Shown here piece after piece: positions 53,402 through 64,000 of a stretch of 64,000 nucleotides of DNA. The stretch comes from Stenopsyche tienmushanensis (taxonomy: Eukaryota; Arthropoda; Insecta; Trichoptera; Stenopsychidae): contig WACJ01000076.1 of assembly GCA_008973525.1 (NCBI GenBank), positions 930,001 to 994,000 of the forward strand, written 5' to 3'. The notes below the pieces were generated by a model. That model made no database searches, was not told the origin of the DNA, and saw only the letters and a program-made list of their open reading frames with translations. Position 1 is the stretch's first letter; each line of letters starts with the position of its first letter. Both the position numbers and the translations under genes were made by a program.

Positions 53402-55285
53402 CTTTCCCAGACGCTTTCGCTTGAATCAAAATATTTTATCATAAAATTGTTCCTGGATCATACTGTTCAATAAGCAAAGAAATTTCATACGTATGAAATT
53501 ATTTCCCTCTGAAGGATAAGCCAAGCATATTACGAAATTACTTTTTGTGATTACAAAAATATATCGCGGAGATTCAGCTCATATATAAAATGTACAAATT
53601 TAAACTGGATAACGTAATTTAAATTTAATTTTTCCGTCTATTAATCTGATTTTCAGCGTTTACTATGTATGTATGCAAACAAATTCAATTACACTACAAT
53701 TGAATTATCAATTTTTTTTGCTCGTTAAAAGGCAAGTTTTCAATGAATTGCTGAGATTAAGAACGAACTTTTGGTTGGCAAATTGACTGCCAGGAATGTC
53801 TGAATTTTAAGCGATTTTCATACAAAATTCAAGCGGGCTTTTCAAGGTTCCAACTGAATAAATAAAGGGATAGGTTCGTTATAATTTTATTATGGCATAA
53901 TGGTATTGTGTCCTCGGAAGGCATCTCCTTCGGCGCAACATTCTTTCATGCCGTGCGTTTACTCAAAATGCAAAATAATTTCGCAAATCCGCATTATTAA
54001 TGTGGGGGAGGTTCCCGAAAGTCATAAAAGCTGACGACGACAAAGACGTAAAATTAAATTATATTTATGTCGCGTAAATGTTGCCGTAAAACTCTTTGTG
54101 CGCTTTGTTTGACGTCTCCCGTCACGGTACACTAATCTAATTTTGCGCGATTTTTTTTTATTTTCAGGAAAAATAAATATTCCCAGACGGGAGACCCAGA
54201 CGGGTCGTTAAGGAGGGTACGTGGAATCGATTATTTTTTCCGCAGGAAAAACAGGATAACGAGTATCGATATTGAACGTCGGCAATGTCAGCCATCGAAG
54301 GGCGGTTTGGTATAGGGATCATATTTTATATATTTTTTTATACATCAGATAAGCACCCTTATTTCATAACATACTAATTTAATCAATATTCTACATGTAT
54401 GGCCCTAAAGCAAAAAAGCTTTTTAACAAAATGCACGTTGTTTGAACATAAATGATCATCCAAATGCACACCAAACAGTTTTTGGGTATAGACATCTCTC
54501 CTGAAATAATGGATCTTTCGTTCGATTGTTTGAATAATACAAACACAATATTACATAATTAAAATTGTACTACTTTATACTAAAACAAAATGGCTTATAT
54601 TATTTACAAAAAATGTTACATGTAAACATTATATAGTATTAATATCTAGACGTTACTTTAATCCTTAACTGAGTTTTCAAAATTATATCAACTTATCGAA
54701 AATGGATTTAAATTGATTAAATTTAAAATATTCAACCCCCCTGGGGGATTTGGCTGAAAAAATAATATCAACATCAATATTTTAGAACCTTCCACAACAA
54801 GCAGTATTTTTTCTGAATTTATATACCAACACCACATTTTCCCCAGGTCCTTCGAGTTATTATTCCATTCGGGTATTCCTCTCTCGTTTGTGGGATAAAA
54901 TGGTTGTTCATGGTCACATGAGGAAACCTTTACCTTCTCACCGTGAATACGACATGGTTGGATTTCGATTCATAAACTCCGGCTTGTTAGATTCAGCAGC
55001 AGTCTTTAATTTAGTAGAATGTCGTTATTCGGTAGTTGTGCAAAGCAATGGAAAACGTAAAGTCCACGAAGGTTGTAGGAGTGTAAAGTATTAATCTGAT
55101 AGAATATATTTCCTCCCAGAGTTTCTATTCAATGTTACATTACGTACCTCAAACAATGTCACGAATGTATCCAGTAAAAGTAACAATGGATTTATATTGC
55201 TTCAGACATGATATATGTGACTCTATATTATTTTATTCCAAATGGGCACAATCTTCTTTAACCACATATTTAATGAAATTCCTAA
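53402..55285. other. No gene seen
   Basis: The 53880-54310 part is repeat-poor with purine-rich GGGAGACCCAGACGGGTCGT. The frame 54888..55094 (+) has no recognised motif. Confidence 0.35.
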
Positions 55286-55289
55286 AATA

Positions 55290-55750
55290 CACAAAAAAAT
55301 AAAAAACTTAAAGTTATTGACTAGTAAAGTGTAAGGAGTAAAACAAAAAGGGTGTGTCTTGATTGACATGATTTTAACCCTTTTTATCATCTAAAATAAA
55401 AATAAAATAAAAATGATTCTTCATTAGTAAAAATTTTTGCTATAGTCCCTACCTCAAAGTATAAAAATAATTTTATTTTCACAAAATGGTGACTGTTTTT
55501 AAAAAAATCATTTTTTGATCATATTTTTTCACAGTTTTAATTTTTTTTTAAATAGTTAAAAATAAAATTTTGACACAAATCTGGTAGAAACAATAGAATG
55601 TTATATATTAAATGTTTTTGCCAAATATGAAGTAAATCAGTTAATTAGGACTTGAGATATCATGTCAACCGTAAATAATTGGAGTTTTGGAAATTTCTTC
55701 AAAGGATATATTCGTTAAAGTCTAAATTTTGAAAATATGCACAAATAAAC
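55290..55750 (-). repeat. Family B MITE copy
   Basis: GTGTCTTGATTGACATGATT, TTGCTATAGTCCCTACCTC, CAAAATGGTGACTG, GAGATATCATGTCAACCG and AAGGATATATTCGTTAAAG in reverse order. It shares with 30935-31345 the deletion just after GTCAACCGTAAA, so the two form a subfamily. Confidence 0.8.
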
Positions 55751-55829
55751 AAAATGTCTATAAACAATAAAAAATATAAATGACATGAATATTGCTAAAT
55801 CTCCCTCCTCTCCTCCAACAAGTCATCCG

Positions 55830-55915
55830 TTAGCCTTGGATGCGGGAGGACGTCCTTCCCGCAGCCTAATCTCTCTCTCACGTGTGAATAAAGAGCCATC
55901 CCGATAAGTCCAACC
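55830..55915 (+). repeat. LTR fragment, short
   Basis: CGTTAGCCTTGGATGCGGGA, GGACGTCCTTCCCGCAGCC, CT-rich, then GTGTGAATAAAGAG. It is the middle of the LTR-like repeat. Confidence 0.5.
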
Positions 55916-56029
55916 CGACAATTAATATGGTCATAAGGTACATTTTAACACAAAATGATTGAGCTATAAATCTAACTATGCTATGAGCCATTAAATCACC
56001 CACAATCTAATAACTCCAATTTCTAATAA

Positions 56030-56405
56030 AACATGTGCGTGCATACTCGAGCGATCCATAGAGAGTATGCCCGCACATAGTGCGTATTTCTAATGCAATA
56101 TTATCATCATATCGCAATATTGTATACCCATAGATTACCCAATCTACGGGTTTACATGCTAACCACTATATTTATTATCCACCCCCTGGGAGTACATCGT
56201 TTTAAAAATCGACCGCTTCAATGACATTTTAAATGTACGATTTAAGTTCAAAAATTTTATATTATTCGCGTGCAATTCAATATATGAACCGAACAATTGT
56301 GTCGAATTCAAATCCATCAAATGTGTTATGGCTTATAGAATATATTATCCCTATGATGAGCAGGCCCGCACATGTTGCGTGCAATGCTTTATAGCGCTTT
56401 AATTG
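56030..56405. repeat. CGTGCATACTC motif cluster
   Basis: ACATGTGCGTGCATACTCGA (56031) and an inverted partner GAGTATGCCCGCACATAGTG (56072-56091) form an imperfect hairpin. GCAGGCCCGCACATGTTGCG is at 56360. Related to 40575-40640. Identity unknown; may be ends of an unnamed DNA element. Confidence 0.4.
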
Positions 56406-57410
56406 CAATGCCTTGCTTTTATTTTTAATACAATATTATTATTTATTCAAATTATTATATGAAACATTGCATTGACCAACTATTTTATATTTTTGTCATG
56501 TTTCAATTAAATTTCCAAACAAGAAAAATGAATTGTTCCATTTTGCACAAAGGCAAAAGTATGCGATATTTTGTCTCTATTTTGGCAGAATGTCTCCGCA
56601 ACATAATTCCTTTTCTATATTTCCTTGGCCTAGACCTTGGAAGCAAACGGTGCTATCCCGAAATTGCTTTCATGCGTAGACTCTGCATAAATAAAGAGAC
56701 ACTCGTGGACGGTAGGAAGGTCCAAATCAATATTTAAGAAAGGAATATGCTTTGCATTCGTTATGGAAGAAGTTAAGCGCGTAATTTTCGCGAAGCCCGA
56801 TCCTCCCGGGAAATCGCGACCCAGCAGTCAAAAAAGCTCCGGCGCAAAGCTCGTTTAAAAATTGAAATGAAAAGCCGCTATTTTGCTACCGGCCCCGAAA
56901 ATATAAATAGTTGAGTAGTGAGAGGCACATTTGTATGAGATGATATACTTGCAACACTTTATACCACTTACCCCTCCCTCGCCATGGCGATATGTGAAAA
57001 AAAAACGAACCGAGAGAAAGCAGAATGAAGAATTATAAATGTCCAGGGGGCAATAGTTGTTACTTTCATAGATGAAAATGTATTTTTCATTTATCCGGGA
57101 GGCTCGTTCGTTATCGCGGTCTGCTCCATATTTCTCCTCCATAGTAATAAGTTTCGCAGAAATACGTTCACCTTTATTCGGCGGTCGCCGCTCATAATGA
57201 CTGGGGCGAGGCATTCGGGCAATACACCAGCCTGACTGTCATTAATCATTCTAGATAAAAATTCATATGGCTTATGAGTGTCAAGGTTTTGATGTGCCGT
57301 ACAATATTTTCTCCTCCGTGAGACGCTTTCGTTTAATAGTTATACGCGCCGAAGAAAGTTGTATATGGAGATTAGACAAGCAAGCGAAATCAATCCCATC
57401 GAAATAACAA
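56406..57410. other. No gene seen; GC-richer block
   Basis: The overlapping frames 56459..56737 (+) and 57214..56855 (-) have no homology that I recognise. The 56750-57340 block is repeat-poor and might be regulatory. Confidence 0.3.
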
Positions 57411-57412
57411 TT

Positions 57413-57957
57413 TTAATCTATTAAGTGGACATGACGTATATATACGTCCAACGTCAACTGCATGGAAATTGGTTAGGACGTATATATACGTCCTCGAAAT
57501 ATATGTTGAGTTTTAAAGCAGGCGGGACTTTTTTTGTTTAACAATGTGAGTTGTCGATACATGTCTTGACATAAATTTGAGATAGGTAGAAAATTGGTTG
57601 ACTTTGCTATTGTGTTGGGGTGGACGTACTTAGCAAACGGTGACTAGTACCACAAGGAAAGATTCAAAAGCAAACTTATAGTTTTAAAATGGAAGGATAA
57701 AAAAGATGTATAGATGCTCAGTTCAGACAACATAGTAAAACGCCAACTTATGCCATCAAGCATTACACCTAAATCATCAGGCATAGTTGAAAGGCATTTT
57801 CATAGAACAAATGAAAGGGAACTAAAGCCAGAAAATGTATAATATAATAATATGAACTCACGCCAGGTGGGCGGGACGTATATATACGTCCTAATGAATG
57901 TGCGCGCCTACTGCAAGTTGCTTTATTGAAAAGGCACTTTGCCGCTTAACAGGTTAA
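57413..57957 (+). mobile_element. piggyBac-type TTAA element with three 18-bp palindromes
   Basis: Bounded by TTAA at 57413-57416 and 57954-57957. The left end TTAATCTATTAAGTGG and the right end (reverse complement) TTAACCTGTTAAGCGG match at 13 of 16. The palindrome GACGTATATATACGTC, usually flanked to GGACGTATATATACGTCC, occurs at about 57432, 57477 and 57873. On the plus strand, MPSSITPKSSGIVERHFHRT (about 57748-57808) resembles the pre-zinc-finger C-terminal segment of piggyBac transposases (R-H-F), but this is weak. Internally deleted and not coding for an enzyme. Confidence 0.7.
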
Positions 57958-57959
57958 AA

Positions 57960-58505
57960 TATTAATATATATCAACGTCAATATAAATAAGTCAATGAAT
58001 GCGAAAATGATAGTTAGTGCTGGCCGTATTAGTGTTGCCCTTTAAATGATCTTTGCTGCGTAACTGAATCTATTTTGGAAAGTATTGGTCAGAATGCCTT
58101 ATAAAAAAACTGCTGTTATTAATATTATCAATAAATTGGGATAGCCCTATGCAAACAATCAATTTTAATGTCGTGTATACTAACAAAAAATAAATAAATA
58201 AAGTGTTGTGACAACCCTGAACAAGAAATGCTCAAAGCCCGTAAATAATCCCGCAGGATACACAAATCGACTTATAAATAAATAAAATATATAAGTCAAA
58301 CGACACAAACGAAATTTTCAATAACAAAAAATAAATAGTCAACCCTTCTATAGCGTTCACTTCGTTTGCGGCGTCTTTTGTGTAAGTAACATGTTAAATA
58401 CATATTAATTAGTTAATATCCTCTCATGCGTGTTAGTTAAAGGGTAAATATTGAAAAAAAAAAACACCTATTTCCCGATGCGTGACTCGATACATATTGG
58501 TTGTT
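57960..58505. other. No gene; one-ended pogo-like MITE fragment
   Basis: TAGTCAACCCTTCTATAGCG at 58336-58355 is the terminal repeat of the pogo-like family; the other end is absent. The rest is AT-rich. Confidence 0.4.
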
Positions 58506-58506
58506 C

Positions 58507-58890
58507 AAGAGGGAATTTTAGTCTAGAATTAAAAAAAAATCGGTTTTGTTTTTGCATTGTTTCAAAGTTTAGATTTTTAAGAACATATCTTCCAAATAAA
58601 TTTCCAAAATTCTAATTATTTACGGAGTTATGGCTATTTTAGTGAAGCGACAATTAAGGCGGTCCTACCAGAATGAAATATTTTTTTAACACGGTTGACA
58701 TTATATCTCATGTTTTAATTGACTGAATTACTTCAAATTTGGTAAGAACCTTTTTAAATATAATCTTCTATTGTTGCTACCAGTTTTATTTCAGAATATT
58801 ATTTCTAAGTATTAAAAAAAGTTAAAACTGAAAAAATAAGGCAAAACTTTTTAAAAACACCCAAAATTTGTGCCTTTTATATTAAAATAC
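58507..58890 (+). repeat. Family B MITE with left terminal repeat
   Basis: Starts GAGGGAATTTTAGTCTAGAA, then GTTTCAAAGTTTAGATTTTT, GGAGTTATGGCTATTTTAG and GGTTGACATTATATCTCATG. It is cut after GGCAAAACTTTTTAAAAAC. Confidence 0.8.
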
Positions 58891-58891
58891 T

Positions 58892-60020
58892 ACAGATGAC
58901 CTAATATTTTATTTCGAGAGATTATATACAACGTCTATTATGAACACGTTTCATGCGCCATTAAAAATTTGAAAATCAGTCCATTAAATATTTTAAAGCC
59001 TCACATGCTATTTTTGATGAAGAAAAAAAAGTGATAGAACCTGTCAGTTTTGGTAAGTCATCCAAACGGTGATTATTTGATGGATCCAAACATCACGTTT
59101 CGCATTTATATTTTTTATATGGCCGCGATTAAGCATTATTATTTTTTTTTTTTTTTGTAAATATATAGCAAATTGTTTGCGATTTTTTTTATTATTAATA
59201 TACTATTATAATCTTTCCGCACTGTGCGATTTCTCATAAGGCAAAATCGTGCCCAATAAATTTGTCGGGCGCTGTTCGCGTTCAATAAATACGTTTATAA
59301 AGGCTCGATATTACACAAATATTTCGCCAAGGATATAAATCTTCATCGCGTTGTTTTTATCGCAATAACTATTCCATAGTTGTGCGATCATTTGTGTTAA
59401 TAAAAAAAAAAGTTTTGCAAAAACAACGGCGTAAAGAAGACAATTTGATAATGTTATGAATAGACATTTTCAGCAGTGGAGATAAAAATAATATTTTCGC
59501 AAGTTTACACTGACAAAACGGAGCAATAATACATACGTAATATAATGGATGACGTTTTGAAAAAGAGAAAAAAAAGTGGAGTTTGCCAGAGTTGATATTC
59601 GGAGCGCTGCAGATGACAATGAGAACAAAAAGGGGAGTGGAAGATAAGAAACAACGGAAATAAAGAAAGGGCCGAATCTTCCTTATAAGATGAATGACGC
59701 TGCAAAAAACGTAATTGATTAAACTCGCTTTCTGTGGAAGATGTTTCAGTTGGGAGGAAAATAGTGCAAAAAATGCTATCGTTCGATTTCCAGTCGTTTG
59801 ACGTTCACCTTATATGAAAACCATTAAGGAAGCCAAAGAAGGGATCCTTCGATTATACTATTAAAAGAGAGTCCGCCGAGATGAATCATAATTGATTTCA
59901 AATGAACAATAGATTTATGTAACCAAAAGTATGATCATTTTGACTTTTATTAAAACAGTTCCCTGGCGTATTAAGGAAACAATTATGTTATTTGATTATT
60001 TGAACAATATTACATGATTA
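58892..60020. other. No gene seen
   Basis: Long T and A homopolymer runs, for example near 59140 and 59402. Frame 59705..59505 (-) has no homology. Confidence 0.4.
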
Positions 60021-60024
60021 TGAA

Positions 60025-61033
60025 TACGCAAACCTCTTTTTGTGCGACTTTTTTAATGCGATTTCGAAGTTATGCGGTTTTTTTTAAAACATTTTTCCTT
60101 TTTTTATTTCATACAGAGTACGTATCGAGATATTTTGGATAAAATATGAAATAAATCATCATCACTAACTGAAATTTGGAAAAAAATTATAATTTGGGAT
60201 TGTGTAAATCATATTGCATCTGCTATCGCTGAAAATACGCCCATGCTCTTTATTCTATTTTAGAACTTTGAAACCATTGATTTCATTTTTTTTGCATTTT
60301 TCCAATGTGTCGACTTACAAAAATACATTCTCCAAAATAATTTCCATAATTCCAACTATTTACGGATTTATAGCTATTTTAGTGAGGCGACAACTTGGCC
60401 GGTCCTACCATAATTAAATCTTTTTTCAACACAATTGACATCATATCTCAAGTTTTAATTAATTAATTTTCATCAAACTGGGTACGAATCTTTTCTATAT
60501 AATCCTCTATAATTCCTACCAATTTTTTTTTGTATGAGGATTTTACTGAGTTTTTTTTAAAGTCACAATTTTGTGATTTATTTATTTTTTTGAGTTAAAG
60601 ACTATAATCTTTACTAATTATGAATTATATTATTGGAAAGAAAAAATCTACCCAGAACAATGATGACATTGGCACTGGAGAGCGATTTTGAGTAATTGAA
60701 AATCACAACGAAAATAATCATACAGCGATGATAGTTTGTAATTAAAATAATTAGTATTTTTCTAGTAGATATCTGGCATTTGAGATGTCAGATGTCAGAC
60801 ATCCTTAAAATTTTACCAAAAAAGTTATTTTTTTATTGATTTATGGCTTTTCTGTTTTTTTTTTTATTAACTTTTTTTATGCGATTTTGGATATATTTTA
60901 TACAGCAATTTTAAAGTTATGCGGTTTTTAAAAACCATGGAACGCATCTTCACTTTTTCTATGTAAGTCATAGTTTTATTTTTGTGCGATTTTCTGCGGA
61001 ACATATCTATCGCACAAAAAAAGCTTTAAGTGT
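60025..61033. mobile_element. TTTTTGTGCGA element (family E), with family B inserted
   Basis: The left end is TACGCAAACCTCTTTTTGTGCG; the right end in reverse complement is ACACTTAAAGCTTTTTTTGTGCG. Inside are GATTTCGAAGTTATGCGGTT and a segment GTGTAAATCATATTGCATCT shared with 61807-62200. A family B fragment at about 60280-60620 interrupts it. The end form resembles pogo/Tigger elements. Noncoding. Confidence 0.6.
60280..60620 (+). repeat. Family B MITE fragment nested in family E
   Basis: CCAACTATTTACGGATTTAT, GACAACTTGGCCGGTCCTAC, CAATTGACATCATATCTCAA and AAGTCACAATTTTGTG. Same B-after-E arrangement as at 63720-64000. Confidence 0.7.
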
Positions 61034-61034
61034 T

Positions 61035-61805
61035 TATAAAACTAAAAACAAAAAAATTAAAGTATGTCTCAGCATTTTGTGAATAGTCTATATTTTAATT
61101 ACTATTAGGCTAATATACCATAACAAGCCAAATTTGGAAAATAGGTATGTAAGCGTAATTAATAAAATTAATGAAGAAGATGACGAAATCCGTGTCGATC
61201 ATATATTACATGTATGTCTGTCTGTTCTATAAAATACCGTGTTCTCATCAATATTGAACAATTTTATTATCGTTATTATTAATAGAATATATAATTTTCG
61301 AAATTATGAATTTAAAATTCAAAAAGCTCAACGAAGCTCATAGGTTTACGACTTTCGGATAATTGCGCCTTTCCAATTATTTTCAATGATCCTTTGTATT
61401 TTTCGACTTTCTCGAGTAAATAAAATAATTCTGTGTGAATCGTCAAAATCACACGCACTCGCTAAATTTCACACCTGTACGCAAATAATCTTTAGCGCTG
61501 TTGTTTAAACTCTCAAATAAAGATGTCTTAGAATTCGCACAAAGTCTCTAATAATGATTTTCCAGCCACGTGATAATTTTTAGGATCGTGTGTAAAAATA
61601 AAAGACCTAATTAGTTGTAGCTTTATATATCCAATCGTCCACCACTTGTTGTACACACAAATCCAATTTCTCCGAGGACCGCGCAACGTGAGCGAAGCTT
61701 GTGTATCAATAAATGAACCTTAACACTTTTGATAGCATGCGATATTTATTAATTTATTCGCGTAAACATAAATAATACACATCTGTTTTCAGTTTTAGCT
61801 ACAAA
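61035..61805. other. No gene seen
   Basis: AT-rich spacer between two family E elements, without recognised motifs. Confidence 0.4.
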
Positions 61806-61806
61806 A

Positions 61807-62200
61807 TACGCTCAAAACTTTTTTTTGTGCGATTTCGAAGTTATGCGATTTTTTTTAAATTCATGAAGTGTTGTTTTAGATAAAATAAGTAATAAATAAA
61901 CTACACCAACCGAAATTTGGGAAAAAATATTATTTTGGACTGTGTAAATCATATTGCATCTGCTATTGCTGAATTACGATCACGCCCTTTATTCTAGTTT
62001 AGATTTTTGAAAAAATTTGATTTCGTTTTGTTTTTTTTTTAAATTATTTTTTTTGTGCGATTTTCAATATATTTTATATAGCTGTTTCAAAGTTATGCGG
62101 TTTTTAAAATCCATGGAACGCATCTTCACTTTTTCTATGTAAGTCATTTTGTGCGATTTTCGGCGGAACGCATCTACCGCACAAAAAAGGTTTAAGTGTA
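61807..62200. mobile_element. Family E element, shorter copy
   Basis: The left end is TACGCTCAAAACTTTTTTTTG with TGCG after it; the right end in reverse complement is TACACTTAAACCTTTTTTGTGCG. The body shares GTGTAAATCATATTGCATCT and GGAACGCATCTTCACTTTTT with 60025-61033 but has no family B insert. A hairpin TGTGCGATTTTCGGCGGAAC...CGCACA closes the right end. Confidence 0.65.
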
Positions 62201-62201
62201 A

Positions 62202-63575
62202 TGTAATTTTTGTAGCTTGAAATCGATAAATTTGAGCCGATGACGCTCTATTTTGTACTCTCAAATATTGCATATTTAAACTTGTAGGGGTATCTTTACT
62301 TTAATCAAAATATATTCAAGGGATCGACATATTCTTTGAGCAGTTTCTTAGCGCAGCGCATTTCATGATGGACATTATGCATGAACGATTTGAGGACATA
62401 ATTAGATTTCTTCCTTTAGGGCTATCTTAAATCGCAGATTTATGCCTATTTATTGCCTCAAAGTCAACATAACCATTCGTTGAAATTGCGCTTTTAATGA
62501 TCAACTTCGACATGCACTGATTGAATGAAAATTTTCCATAAAACGAGCAAAGTGCCCGGGGTTAATTACTCAAGAAGTCAATGCGACCCAAATAACGATC
62601 GTAGCTGAAAACGCGCGATTAAAAACCGGTCACGATTAGCTCTCGAAAATCCTAAATCGGATTTGATCGCCCCAATAAGCCATAACCGTGAAAACGAATC
62701 GCGCCATATTTTGTGTATGTTGGCGCGGGCACATAATGATTTGATGAGGACTGAAAACGGGTTCCATTGAAAGGCCATAAATAAATTCCTCACTTTGAAG
62801 TTTGGTTATTAGCTTCAATCTTTAATGTTCTCTCCCTGTGCGAAATTTCGGCGGCTTTATTCATCTGGGTAACTAGAAAACGGAAAGCGTAGAGCCTAGG
62901 CTGTAAAACAATCTTGGGAAGGGTTTAATGTAACTCTTAGCCGAGTGCCGCGCTGAATACTAAACCGCTAAGGTTTCCATATTAGGGCAGCCTAATAAGT
63001 GTTACGAATACAAAGTTAGAGGCCTATATTAAACCAACTTCCCCATTGCTTCTGAAAGCAATTAGTTCGAGCATATTTGGGAAGCCTGCCGACAAAAACG
63101 GGGACACCGAAGCCACCATTTTTATTGCAACCCTCCCGAACGACCGGGGACATGTGTGACGTTTTTTTAACCCCTCCGATATACATTTGCGTGGACCGTT
63201 GACAGTCATGGCCCAAAGACGATTTATACAATACACTGGCATAAAATGTTTCCATATTTTCATATTTAAAAGCATAATTTCACATCAAAAAATAATAATT
63301 TTCCCACCCCTATAATCAATTCCCATACAAAACCCAAATTTAACGCAAAATCAATTATATTCGAATTTAATTACATACAAGCAAATGATGATATGACACA
63401 TGACGATTATGTAATCATTTAATTTTTTGAGTGACACAATATGATTCATGCAACTATGCCGAGGCTCGAAAAGGCGACAGGATATTCATACGGGCGCTCT
63501 TTGTTGTAATGTCTTTGCTTAAATCATCAATTTGATTGATTTTGATGATAATGAATTTCAATCAAATCTATAGAT
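62202..63575. other. No gene seen; repeat-poor
   Basis: Mixed composition, no window repeats. Minus-strand frames 62793..62578, 63255..63016 and 63275..63024 lack homology. Possible regulatory DNA. Confidence 0.3.
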
Positions 63576-63580
63576 CGATT

Positions 63581-63715
63581 TTAACACTTTGAAGTCCGGC
63601 CGATTTCGCAAGAATCGATTTCGTAAAATTGATATAATTCTTAAACCAGCCAATGAATTGAAATCAAATTTCAGTTGTGCCTACGAAATAATTTACTACG
63701 TCGATAAACACTAAA
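63581..63715 (+). repeat. Family C repeat, copy 2
   Basis: TTAACACTTTGAAGTCCGGC, CGATTTCGCAAGAATCG, ATTGATATAATTCTTAAACC and AGCCAATGAATTGAAATC match 740-850. Confidence 0.6.
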
Positions 63716-64000
63716 AACTTTTTTTATGCGCCTTTTTTCTGTGCGATTTCAAAGTTATGCGTTTTTTTTTTAAACATTTTTTTATTTTTTAAAATTTCCT
63801 AAAGAGTATATAAAGACTTTTAAAAATACATTCTTCAAAAGAATTTCAAAAATACCAACTACTTTCGATGATGTAGATATTTTAGTGACGCGGCAACTTG
63901 GCCGGTCCTACAATAATAAAATCTTTTAACGTGTTTTGACATCATATTTCAAGTTTTTATTAATTAATTTACTTACTAGTGACATCTTTACTTATTATGA
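63716..64000 (+). repeat. Family E end joined to family B, cut by window edge
   Basis: TGTGCGATTTCAAAGTTATG is followed by ATACATTCTTCAAAAGAATT, GACGCGGCAACTTGGCCGGT and TTTTGACATCATATTTCAAG. It continues past the window end. Confidence 0.65.

Noticed and set aside
1..64000. CRISPR arrays, operons, tRNA or rRNA genes
   Set aside because: No regularly spaced repeats, no tRNA cloverleaf noticed, and no rRNA segment recognised. The R1-type elements are not in rDNA here.

Overview
This window looks like nuclear DNA of an arthropod, most likely an insect. It is AT-rich, has a split gene with GT-AG introns, and is packed with insect-type transposon relics: mariner, hAT, TTAA-flanked (piggyBac-type) and pogo-like MITEs, and R1-type non-LTR elements. 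There are no operons, CRISPR arrays or bacterial features. Nearly all open reading frames above 60 codons are chance or antisense frames.

The one gene I can identify firmly is the netrin receptor gene unc-5, on the minus strand. Seven coding exons join in phase from the signal-peptide exon (36928..36844) down to the second thrombospondin repeat (14505..14302). They give 461 residues: signal peptide, a long acidic linker, an Ig domain with the extra UNC5 cysteines, a second Ig domain, TSR1 and TSR2. Introns range from 73 bp to 12.2 kb. The transmembrane segment and the cytoplasmic ZU5, UPA and death domains were not found in the remaining 14.3 kb and probably lie beyond the left edge. The leader just upstream of the start codon carries three short upstream ORFs.

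Layout from left to right: 1-14.3 kb is the intron, or the region downstream of exon 7. It holds mariner, TTAA-MITE, hAT, R1 and LTR relics. 14.3-16.4 kb is a cluster of exons 7 to 4. 16.4-28.6 kb is a 12.2-kb intron with transposase relics and, on the opposite strand at 21.74 kb, a protein-like open frame resembling the N-terminus of C12orf56-type proteins. 28.6-29.3 kb holds exons 3 and 2. 29.3-36.8 kb is intron 1. 36.8-37.1 kb holds exon 1 and the leader. 37.1-64 kb is upstream or intergenic DNA, rich in repeats, with several repeat-poor stretches of higher GC that could be regulatory.

The most informative non-genic material is the mobile DNA. A 608-bp TTAA-flanked MITE family is present at least 14 times. 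A deleted hAT keeps an 8-bp target duplication and its hATC domain. A pogo-like MITE has a matching empty site elsewhere in the window. A TTAA element carries three copies of an 18-bp palindrome. I see no novel multi-gene biological system here.
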